Below, in pieces: positions 57,284 to 64,000 of a stretch of DNA of 64,000 nucleotides. A model generated the notes under the pieces. The model was not told the DNA's origin and did no database searches. It worked only from the letters and a program-made list of their open reading frames with translations. Position 1 is the stretch's first letter. Every line of letters starts with the position of its first letter. This DNA is from Lachnoclostridium phytofermentans (lineage in GTDB: Bacteria; Bacillota; Clostridia; Lachnospirales; Lachnospiraceae): contig NZ_JPOF01000003.1 in NCBI RefSeq assembly GCF_000733755.1, positions 1,032,501 through 1,096,500 on the forward strand, read 5' to 3'. A program made the translations under genes and the position numbers.

Positions 57284-57352
57284 GAGGGGATAAATCAAAG
57301 TATCTTAGGTAAGAAAACTTACTTAAGTTACACTGATTTATCCCCTTTTATA
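57284..57352 (+). terminator. terminator of the pspA-like operon
   Basis: AGGGGATAAATCA pairs with TGATTTATCCCCT and is followed by TTTATAAAA; a smaller stem lies in the loop. 62 nt after the SPFH stop. Confidence 0.8.
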
Positions 57353-57426
57353 AAACCCATGAAATATCTCATCTTACCAAAGTATAAAGGATGGTATCTT
57401 ACATAGATAGTATAGATGTCCTTTTT

Positions 57427-58554
57427 TTACTCCGCCATCTGATTTCTTTTTCCACATACCTGTTCTTTATATACAACCACATTTCGGCCACTTTTTTTGG
57501 CAGTATATAATGATTTATCTGCTGTTTTGTATAAATCTGACATACATTGCATCGTGGTTGGTACAACAGAAGATACTCCAATACTCACTGTAACAACAGG
57601 GGTACCTAGCATAGGGCTATGTTTTATATTAAGACTCTCTATATTGGTTCGTATTTTTTCTGCAAAAGCAATTAATTCTGATTCTTTCACATCATAGACT
57701 AGAATTATAAACTCTTCTCCACCGATTCGTGCAGTAAGATCACTGCTTCTTCTAGCCGTTTTCTTAATCTCTGCGGCAACCATCTTTAAACACTTATCCC
57801 CTTGTGGATGTCCGAAGCTATCGTTGTATCGTTTAAAATTATCCACATCGACGATCATAAGACCTATTCTGCAACCAATTCTAATACAGTAAGGCAACAA
57901 AATCCCCAGATTGCGATCTAATCCTCTACGATTCAATAAACCAGTAAGCGGGTCTTCTTCTGCATTTTTAGCCATAGACTGAAGTTTTTGCTGTATCTTT
58001 AGCATTTTTCTTTGTTGCAGATATAGAAATCGTGAAAATCCAAGTAATGCGCCACTATATAGTATCATACTTATCTTATTCGTAAGGGATAAGTCAAGTT
58101 GAAGGAATACTAGGCAGATAAAAAGGAATTGTGCAGCTAGAAAACATAAAAATTCCCGAATATTTAATAGTGGAACCAATGAGGCAACAGATATCAAAAT
58201 GCAATATATTCCTATGTTTTTATTTTCAAACATTGAGATATAACTGGAAGCATAGATAAACAATAAAGAAAACACCCAGAAACTTCGATAAATCAGAGGT
58301 GCTATCACATAATCTTTCTTTCTCTTACTATAATATCCCAGCACAAGAAAAACAATCGTTATTACCTCAAAAGTTATTAAAAAGCTAAGATATGTTTTTT
58401 GAACTTCATTATACTCTCCTAAATTCCATAAAAACAAAGCCATGATCGGTAATAAAAAACCAAGAATGGTCAATAAAACTACAACTCGTTTTAGATTCTC
58501 ACGCACGAGCCGAATTTTTAATTTTTCTGCATTTGATAACATAAAATTTCCCAT
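57427..58554 (-). CDS. membrane-bound diguanylate cyclase (GGDEF)
   Basis: A 375-aa protein. About six hydrophobic segments (25-190) form a membrane sensor, a short coiled coil (QQRKMLKIQQKLQSMAKNAEE) follows, then a GGDEF domain. The active site is GGEEF near residue 284, a functional variant, and RSSD five residues before it is the inhibitory I-site, so the enzyme should make c-di-GMP with product inhibition. It stands alone. Confidence 0.9.
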   Translation of the reverse strand: MGNFMLSNAEKLKIRLVRENLKRVVVLLTILGFLLPIMALFLWNLGEYNEVQKTYLSFLITFEVITIVFLVLGYYSKRKKDYVIAPLIYRSFWVFSLLFIYASSYISMFENKNIGIYCILISVASLVPLLNIREFLCFLAAQFLFICLVFLQLDLSLTNKISMILYSGALLGFSRFLYLQQRKMLKIQQKLQSMAKNAEEDPLTGLLNRRGLDRNLGILLPYCIRIGCRIGLMIVDVDNFKRYNDSFGHPQGDKCLKMVAAEIKKTARRSSDLTARIGGEEFIILVYDVKESELIAFAEKIRTNIESLNIKHSPMLGTPVVTVSIGVSSVVPTTMQCMSDLYKTADKSLYTAKKSGRNVVVYKEQVCGKRNQMAE

Positions 58555-58906
58555 ATCCCGTCCCCTATACGTACGTAAACATCCGTTTTTTAACCTTCAC
58601 GTATCTTTTTTTGAATGTATGCGATCATAAACAGAGTTCTATTGCATGGTATTTAAAAACAGATTACCGTTTATCCTTAACTAGACCAAGAATCAAGTAG
58701 GCTACCACAAAAAAATGTAATCATACATCCTGATTATGATACAGTAAGAAATCTTATATTTCTACATTAATCACGTGCCTTGTACGCTTTAATACAAGCA
58801 TACTAACCTAACTTTGATTATAACATACTAAAATTGTAAAATCCAACCCTTTTTTTCTATGAGTAACTTGAACTTGAATCACTTATACACTTTAAAAGCA
58901 TGAAAA
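58555..58906. other. intergenic, no gene seen
   Basis: AT-rich; only the upstream part of the cyclase gene and no supported ORF. Confidence 0.4.
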
Positions 58907-58947
58907 CAAGAAAAAGCACGCTTCGCGAACTTTTCCTTGTCATGAAT
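58907..58947 (+). repeat. 41-nt palindromic repeat, copy R2
   Basis: Identical to R1 (48531-48571) except one loop base. Intergenic, between the cyclase gene and bioY. Confidence 0.8.
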
Positions 58948-59038
58948 AAAAAACGCCAAAATCAGCCTATAACTCTATAGTTACTAATCTCGACGTAATG
59001 TATCTATAAATCTTTTCTAAATTTATATTCAACCCTTC

Positions 59039-59173
59039 TTAGGCTTCACTACCTAAGTGACTTCTTTCTATCGTTTTTACTGTCTTTTCTTTTATCTTTT
59101 CTTCTATCTTATCTTCAATCTTTTCTTCTGTCTTTTCTTCTGTCTGATCTTTTTTCTTTTCTACTATAGTTTC
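59039..59173 (-). other. in-frame 44-codon charged tail after the bioY stop
   Basis: Directly after the bioY TAA the same frame stays open for 44 codons to TAA at 59039. It reads ETIVEKKKDQTEEKTEEKIE and continues with EEK repeats, ending SHLGSEA. The coding pattern (Lys/Glu-rich, repeated GAAGAAAAG) looks like a former C-terminal extension cut off by a stop mutation, or a readthrough product. Confidence 0.5.
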
Positions 59174-59758
59174 TTAATTCATCGTTGCATCTAGATACAC
59201 TTTTATCTGCTTCCTTACTGGTAAAGCGATTACTGTACAGGCAACCATTTTAATAATATCTCCAGGTATAAATGGAATAACTCCTGCCATTAATGCTTCC
59301 CATACTGAAAGATCAAGCTGGATCCCAATCCATATTGTTCCTATAAGATAGCAACCTATTGTACCAATCACCATTCCGAAAAATACGACTACAGGATTCT
59401 TTCCCCATTTTTTTGCAAAGATACCCGTGAAAAAAGCTATAGCAAAGTAACCAATGAGGTAACCACCTGTTGGACCCGCTAACACACCAAATCCAGCCAT
59501 TCCCTCCGCAAAAACTGGTATTCCAACCAAACCAAGTAACAGATACAAGAGAACACATATTACTCCCTTATAAGGGCCTAGAATAACTGCACATAGATAA
59601 ACAGCGAAGGTACCTAAGGAGATTGGAACTGTAGATAGTGGAATAGAAAAAGGAGCCAAAATACATAGAATCGCAGTCATAAGTGCAATCATTGTGATTG
59701 ACATAGTTTTTGTACTTTTCATAGTCTTTGTACTTTTCATAGTCTTTGTACTTTTCAT
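59174..59758 (-). CDS. bioY: BioY, biotin-binding S component of an ECF transporter
   Basis: A 194-aa membrane protein with six helices. FSIPLSTVPISLGTFAVYL near residue 42 and GVLAGPTGGYLIGY near 92 are BioY family motifs. It captures biotin and docks on the EcfA1-A2-T module, encoded at 24953-27481 in this window. The N-terminus begins with three direct repeats of MKSTKT (18-bp units), giving several in-frame ATGs; the first, at 59758, has AGAGG 7 nt upstream. A consensus promoter precedes it. Confidence 0.9.
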   Translation of the reverse strand: MKSTKTMKSTKTMKSTKTMSITMIALMTAILCILAPFSIPLSTVPISLGTFAVYLCAVILGPYKGVICVLLYLLLGLVGIPVFAEGMAGFGVLAGPTGGYLIGYFAIAFFTGIFAKKWGKNPVVVFFGMVIGTIGCYLIGTIWIGIQLDLSVWEALMAGVIPFIPGDIIKMVACTVIALPVRKQIKVYLDATMN

Positions 59759-59783
59759 AGTTTACCTCTGTACTTTTTTGTCC

Positions 59784-59843
59784 ATTATATTCCATACCTT
59801 TTGATATGTCAACCTAATTTATTTTTTAGTTTACATTATGCAT
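59784..59843 (-). promoter_or_regulatory. bioY promoter and possible operator
   Basis: TTGACA (59812-59807) and TATAAT (59789-59784), 17 bp apart: a perfect consensus. Just upstream GTTTATGCATAATGTAAAC (about 59843-59825) is an inverted repeat that could bind a repressor such as BirA; its position just above -35 is unusual for that. The rest up to 60010 shows no gene. Confidence 0.65.
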
Positions 59844-60009
59844 AAACTTTTGCTTGCATTGCACTTTGGGTTTTCATCTTAATACCACATTATTTTATGC
59901 AAACCAATAAAATGTCTTATTGCTCCTTTGGGTTATTTTTGCTGCACTTCACTTATCTTTTAAATATAAATATTATGAAGATGCAAAATCCTTGAACCTA
60001 ATGATAGAA

Positions 60010-60048
60010 TCATAAAAATGCTGAGATTTAAAATCCCAGCATTTTTAC
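60010..60048 (-). terminator. terminator after rfbC
   Basis: AAAATGCTGGGATTTT and AAATCTCAGCATTTTT on the minus strand, directly after the rfbC stop. Confidence 0.8.
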
Positions 60049-60053
60049 TATTT

Positions 60054-60617
60054 TTAAACATCCTTAAGTTTTTTCATTTCTGCTAAAGTACCCCATTCTT
60101 GATCCCTTTGTGCAATAATTAAATCTGTTCCTTCTATCATTGGCCACTCAATTCCAATCTCAGGATCATCCCATCGTATTCCACCTTCATCACCCGGATG
60201 ATAAAAATCAGTACACTTATAGGCAAATACAGCAGTATCAGATAACACTAAAAATCCATGTGCAAATCCTTCTGGAACAAAAAATTGTTTTTGATTCTCT
60301 TCACTAAGCTCCACACCGAACCATTTTCCAAAAGTCTTAGATCCCTTTCGTAAATCTACAGCCACATCAAAAACCTTGCCGCTTAATACACGAACCAACT
60401 TGGCCTGGGGATGATTAATCTGAAAATGCAATCCTCTCAGGACACCTTTGCTTGACATGGATTGGTTATCCTGCACAAAATCCGCTTTAATGCCTGCTGC
60501 CTCATATGCTTCTTTATGATAAGTCTCAATAAAATATCCACGGTTATCTTTAAATATCGTAGGTTCAATCACAACTAACCCATCAATACCGCATTCAGTA
60601 ACTGTTATTTTTCCCAT
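60054..60617 (-). CDS. rfbC: dTDP-4-dehydrorhamnose 3,5-epimerase
   Basis: About 187 aa from ATG 60617 (GGAG 9 nt upstream). A cupin-fold enzyme: FKDNRGYFIETYHKEAYEAAG, VLRGLHFQ (catalytic histidine) and PEGFAHGFLVLSD. Third step of dTDP-L-rhamnose synthesis. Follows rfbD with one palindromic repeat between. Confidence 0.93.
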   Translation of the reverse strand: MGKITVTECGIDGLVVIEPTIFKDNRGYFIETYHKEAYEAAGIKADFVQDNQSMSSKGVLRGLHFQINHPQAKLVRVLSGKVFDVAVDLRKGSKTFGKWFGVELSEENQKQFFVPEGFAHGFLVLSDTAVFAYKCTDFYHPGDEGGIRWDDPEIGIEWPMIEGTDLIIAQRDQEWGTLAEMKKLKDV

Positions 60618-60687
60618 TCTATAATTCTCCATCTATGGTAAATCTATTGACGTTTAAATCAAACTATATACATTCTTTTATTCTCTG

Positions 60688-60730
60688 ATTCACGACAATA
60701 AAAAGTTCGCTATGCGTACTTTTTATTGTT
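60688..60730 (-). repeat. palindromic repeat, copy R4, overlapping the rfbD stop
   Basis: On the minus strand ACAATAAAAAGTACGC and GCGAACTTTTTATTGT are arms followed by CGTGAAT, the same layout as R1-R3 in reverse orientation. It supplies the last bases and stop codon of rfbD. Confidence 0.6.
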
Positions 60731-61568
60731 TTAATTCTTCCAAATAACGTGCTAACGCATCTTGCCAGCTAGGTAATCGTTCGAATCCCTCTTCTGTTAA
60801 TTTTTGTTTACTAAGCCTACAATTCTTCGGTCGTTTTGCTTTGGACGGGAACTGTTCGGATGTTAAGGGATGAACTACTACGTTTCTACCCGACATACGA
60901 AAGATTTCCATTGCAAAATCATACCAACTGCAAAATCCCTCATTCGTAACATGATAAATCCCGTACTTATCGGTTTTTACTATCTCCGCCAGACATTTCG
61001 CCAAATCTACAGTGTAAGTTGGTGAGCCAATCTGATCAGCGACAACAGACAGTGACTCTCTTTCTTGACTAAGGCGTAACATGGTCTTAACAAAGTTATT
61101 TCCATTCTTACCAAATACCCAGGTAACTCTTACAATAAAATAGTGATTCAGCTCTCGAAGAACTGCTTGTTCCCCTTCATATTTCGTCTGTCCATACCAG
61201 TTGATAGGGTCAACCTTATCCTTCACTTCGTAAGGCTTATCGCCCTCCCCTGGAAAAACGTAATCTGTACTAATGTAAATCATTTTAGCTTGAATCTCTG
61301 CACAAACTTTTGCTAGGTAGGAGGTAGCAAGAGTGTTCACATTTAATGCCTTATCTTTTTCCTCTTCCGCTAGATCTACTGCGGTATAGGCTGCACAGTG
61401 AATCACTGCCTCCGGCTTTATCTCTCTTATCGTTTTCGTTACCTGATCTTCTTCGGTTAAGTCAAGAGTTTCTCTGGTTAAGCCAATTACTTCGTCCCCT
61501 TGCTTTCTTAATTCCTTAACCACATCATACCCTAGTTGTCCATTCACACCAGTTACAACTACTCTCAT
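60723..61568 (-). CDS. rfbD: dTDP-4-dehydrorhamnose reductase
   Basis: A 281-aa SDR enzyme. GVNGQLGYDVV is the NAD(P) loop, STDYVFPG and YGQTKYEGE (YxxxK catalytic pair) follow. Reduces the 4-keto group to dTDP-L-rhamnose. Overlaps the rfbB stop by 4 nt. Confidence 0.94.
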   Translation of the reverse strand: MRVVVTGVNGQLGYDVVKELRKQGDEVIGLTRETLDLTEEDQVTKTIREIKPEAVIHCAAYTAVDLAEEEKDKALNVNTLATSYLAKVCAEIQAKMIYISTDYVFPGEGDKPYEVKDKVDPINWYGQTKYEGEQAVLRELNHYFIVRVTWVFGKNGNNFVKTMLRLSQERESLSVVADQIGSPTYTVDLAKCLAEIVKTDKYGIYHVTNEGFCSWYDFAMEIFRMSGRNVVVHPLTSEQFPSKAKRPKNCRLSKQKLTEEGFERLPSWQDALARYLEELKQ

Positions 61569-62590
61569 ATTAGGCGGTCTCCATACATCTCATTAAAATA
61601 AGAGCGGTATTCACCATTTATAATGCGTTCCCACCAGTCTTTATTCGCCAGATACCAATCAATGGTTTGCTTTAGACCGGTTTCAAAACGAAACTCTGGT
61701 TTCCATCCCAGTTCTTCTTCTATTTTTCTTGGATCAATTGCATAACGGAGATCATGCCCAGGACGATCGGTTACATATTCTATTAAGCTTTCTGGTTTAC
61801 CAAGTGTTTGCAGAATTGCTTTTACTACTTCGAGGTTAGTTTTCTCATTGTGTCCACCAATATTATATACTTCCCCAGGTTTTCCATTGCGAATAATTAA
61901 GTTTATAGCAGAGCAGTGGTCTTTGACATGAAGCCAGTCCCTAACATTACTACCATTTCCGTAAACTGGTAATTTCTCATTATTTAAAGCACGAATAATC
62001 ATAAGAGGGATTAGTTTCTCTGGAAAATGGTATGGCCCATAGTTATTCGAGCAACGAGATATCGTTACTGGGAGTCCATACGTACGATAATAAGAAAGAA
62101 CAAATAAATCTGCACTTGCCTTGCTAGAAGAGTATGGGCTTGAAGTGTGAAGTGGTGTCTCTTCCGTGAAAAATAAATCGGTACGATCAATCGGAAGATC
62201 CCCATAAACCTCGTCAGTCGATACTTGATGAAATCTCTTTACCTGAAACTTCTTTGACGCGTCTAATAACACTAAGGTACCTAACACATTAGTTTTTACA
62301 AATACCTCGGGATCTAGAATAGATCGATCCACATGGCTTTCCGCAGCAAAATTAATCACAACATCAAAAGATTCTTTTTCAAACAATTCCATGATAAATG
62401 CTCTATCTGAAATATCTCCCTTAATAAAGCGATAATTCGTTTTATCCTCTACTGGCTTTAAACTCTCCAGATTTCCAGCGTAGGTTAAAGCATCTAAATT
62501 AACAATCGTGTCCTCTGGATAATTGTTTACCATATACTGTACAAAGTTGCTGCCTATAAAACCAGCACCTCCGGTAACTAATAATTTCAT
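61565..62590 (-). CDS. rfbB: dTDP-glucose 4,6-dehydratase
   Basis: A 341-aa extended SDR enzyme. GGAGFIGSNFVQYMV is the NAD loop, STDEVYGD the T-D-E catalytic block and YSSSKASADLF the YxxxK. Converts dTDP-glucose to the 4-keto-6-deoxy form. First of the rfbB-rfbD-rfbC set; rfbA lies further right beyond an orphan gene. Confidence 0.94.
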   Translation of the reverse strand: MKLLVTGGAGFIGSNFVQYMVNNYPEDTIVNLDALTYAGNLESLKPVEDKTNYRFIKGDISDRAFIMELFEKESFDVVINFAAESHVDRSILDPEVFVKTNVLGTLVLLDASKKFQVKRFHQVSTDEVYGDLPIDRTDLFFTEETPLHTSSPYSSSKASADLFVLSYYRTYGLPVTISRCSNNYGPYHFPEKLIPLMIIRALNNEKLPVYGNGSNVRDWLHVKDHCSAINLIIRNGKPGEVYNIGGHNEKTNLEVVKAILQTLGKPESLIEYVTDRPGHDLRYAIDPRKIEEELGWKPEFRFETGLKQTIDWYLANKDWWERIINGEYRSYFNEMYGDRLI

Positions 62591-62615
62591 AGTGGTATAC
62601 CTTCGTCCTTTCCTT

Positions 62616-62788
62616 TTACTATAACTTTAATATCTTCGTTTTAGGCTAATTTATTATTACTTTTACATCTTCGTTTTAGGCTTATTTAAAATAATTTTTA
62701 TTTCTTCGTTCTCGGCTAATTTATTATTACTTTTATTTCTTTGCTTAGGCTAAATTACTATAACTTTTATTTTTTCATTTTAGGTTAA
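62616..62788. repeat. five tandem degenerate 34-35-bp repeats upstream of rfbB
   Basis: Units 62616-62649, 62650-62684, 62685-62719, 62720-62753 and 62754-62788; each is T-rich and ends near TTCGTTTTAGGCTAA. There are no spacers between units. They lie 26 nt upstream of the rfbB start in its 5' region. Confidence 0.85.
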
Positions 62789-62875
62789 CATAATAACTAT
62801 AGTTATTATACCTCCATCCATTTTGCAATACAAGCAATTAGCAAAAAAGAGACTACTACAAAATATAAATACAAA

Positions 62876-62955
62876 AAAAAGAGGGCAGTAATAGAATATC
62901 CTTAACAAAGCATTATGCTTCTTCATGAAAATTCCGCTTCTTCCCTCTTTCAAAA
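62876..62955 (-). terminator. possible terminator after the PqqD-like gene
   Basis: GAAAGAGGGAAGA and a CCCTCTTTTTTTT arm enclose a branched loop of about 50 nt on the minus strand, ending in eight T. Confidence 0.5.
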
Positions 62956-62993
62956 TTAGTAGTTATCGTTATATGTTTCTACTTTTCTAGGTC

Positions 62994-63284
62994 CTATATT
63001 AATTCCTCGGTCCTTTTGATAAATTTATACTCTTGTAATTTATCCATGAAGCTATGAACAGAATCTCTGCAAATAGCCTCCTCCACATCATAACTTTTTA
63101 TTAGGCTTTGTACCATATCTTCCTCTAAAACAGAGGAAGAATCACAGAGCATATCCCATATTTCATTCGCTATTCCTTTTAGTAGAAAATACCTTCCTGT
63201 TTCAAAATCAATCATAACCTTCTCCCCAGCTAAGTCCGTTACTTCTAACTTACGAAGAAGGCTTATTCTTGTATTGTTCTTCAT
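62994..63284 (-). CDS. PqqD-like peptide-recognition (RRE) protein, orphan
   Basis: A 96-aa protein, ATG 63284 after GGGGGAGCG. VMIDFETGRYFLLKGIANEIWDML near residues 23-47 and the winged-helix remainder (VQSLIKSYDV, FMDKLQEYKFI) match the PqqD family, which binds the leader peptide of ribosomal natural-product precursors. No precursor or maturase gene is next to it; it sits between rfbB and rfbA. The radical SAM cluster is 57 kb away. Function is open. Confidence 0.8.
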   Translation of the reverse strand: MKNNTRISLLRKLEVTDLAGEKVMIDFETGRYFLLKGIANEIWDMLCDSSSVLEEDMVQSLIKSYDVEEAICRDSVHSFMDKLQEYKFIKRTEELI

Positions 63285-63458
63285 ACGCTCCCCCTATATA
63301 TTTAAAAATCTTTTTTCTTTCTATTGCAGTAAAATCCACTGTAATTACATTTATTTTACCATTTTTTGTAATTCCATTCAATGATAGAAGCACTATAATT
63401 TACCGCAAAAAAAAACAAAAAGTATTCTTATTAGAAGGAGATTTGTCAATATTTAGTC

Positions 63459-64000
63459 CTATTTATCTAAATATTTTCCATCCATTATATCTTTTAAATA
63501 AGCTCCATATTGATTATTTCTAAACTGATGGTAGATACTCTCTAGCTTATCTTTATCAATCCAGCCCATCAGATATCCGATTTCCTCAAGACATCCAATT
63601 TTCCGGTGTTGATGGGTTTCAACCGTTTTTACAAAATTGGTCGCCTCTACTAACGATTCATGGGTTCCTGTATCAAGCCAAGTATATCCTTGTCCTAATA
63701 GTGAGACTTCCAACTCCTCATTCTCTAAATAAATTCGGTTCAAATCCGTGATTTCAAGTTCCCCTCGTTTCGAAGGCTTCAATTGCTTTGTATACTCAAC
63801 CACTCTATTATCATAAAAATAAAGACCTGTAACACAATAATTTGATTTTGGATTTTCAGGCTTTTCTTCAATTGAAATTGCCTTTCCTTTTGAATCAAAT
63901 TCAACAATACCAAAACGTTCAGGATCATCTACATAATACCCGAACACAGTTGCCCCCACTTCTTTAGAGGCTGCTTTCCTCAATCGCATATCTAATCCAT
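63459..64000 (-). CDS. rfbA: glucose-1-phosphate thymidylyltransferase, C-terminal part (runs off right edge)
   Basis: The frame is open to the right edge (about 180 codons). [41 protein letters not shown] and [15 protein letters not shown] are the RmlA blocks, including the Lys and Asp substrate-binding residues. Makes dTDP-glucose, the first step for rfbB, rfbD and rfbC. The N-terminal nucleotide-binding half lies outside the window. Confidence 0.9.
   Translation of the reverse strand, partial: GLDMRLRKAASKEVGATVFGYYVDDPERFGIVEFDSKGKAISIEEKPENPKSNYCVTGLYFYDNRVVEYTKQLKPSKRGELEITDLNRIYLENEELEVSLLGQGYTWLDTGTHESLVEATNFVKTVETHQHRKIGCLEEIGYLMGWIDKDKLESIYHQFRNNQYGAYLKDIMDGKYLDK

Noticed and set aside
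62616-62788. CRISPR array
   Set aside because: The 35-bp units follow each other without spacers and are degenerate; no cas genes in the window.
1-64000. tRNA or rRNA genes
   Set aside because: I saw no cloverleaf, CCA-type ends or rRNA signature stretches on either strand.

Overview
The window comes from a low-GC, Gram-positive anaerobe of the Clostridia, most likely a Lachnospiraceae member close to Clostridium (Lachnoclostridium) phytofermentans. The reasons are the spc/S10 gene order, a long lysine-rich L17, zinc-type S14 and L36, a group II ECF transporter directly upstream of truA, AT-rich spacers, strong GGAGG ribosome sites and consensus sigma-A promoters. The species name is inference from recognition only; no database was searched.

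Left part (1-9.7 kb). A minus-strand operon starts at a promoter near 6.56 kb and runs off the left edge. It encodes a helical protein of unknown function, several radical SAM enzymes (two SPASM-type paralogues, a third SPASM-type enzyme split by a frameshift in a T7 run, one other radical SAM enzyme and a partial B12-binding-type enzyme) and a glycosyltransferase-like protein. It looks like a natural-product or modification cluster; no precursor peptide is visible. Next come a cytosine deaminase-like amidohydrolase and a divergent MerR regulator sharing a promoter with a 19-bp spacer, then an ASCH-domain gene.

Mobile region (9.76-22.67 kb). An integrative mobilizable element of about 10 kb (12678-22672) sits at the 3' end of rpsI, with tyrosine integrase, XRE regulator, small DNA-binding protein, RecA-like ATPase, MobV relaxase and an oriT-like region. 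Its cargo is a seven-gene operon: a 497-aa protein with two HEPN-like halves each bearing RX4H, a ParA-type ATPase, two unknown proteins, a DUF3990-like ADP-ribosyltransferase, a DUF3791-like protein and a small protein. This is my best candidate for an undescribed conflict or defence system. Left of the element lie at least two older attL-like ends, enclosing a Fic gene and an esterase plus a decayed reductase gene, so rpsI has been hit repeatedly.

Core region (22.66-45.6 kb, all minus strand): rpsI-rplM, truA, ecfT-ecfA2-ecfA1, then the rplQ-rpoA-rpsDKM-rpmJ-infA-map-adk-secY-spc-S10 series back to a promoter at 45.55 kb. The rpsJ-rplC spacer carries a tandem repeat of the rpsJ 3' end.

Right part (45.6-64 kb): two paralogous chemoreceptors with long basic N-terminal tails, a cupin, a SAM methyltransferase, a plus-strand PspA / zinc-ribbon / TPM-domain / SPFH operon, a diguanylate cyclase, bioY (the likely substrate-binding partner of the ECF module), rfbC-rfbD-rfbB for dTDP-rhamnose, an orphan PqqD-like protein and the partial rfbA. 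A family of 41-nt palindromic repeats is scattered through intergenic sites.
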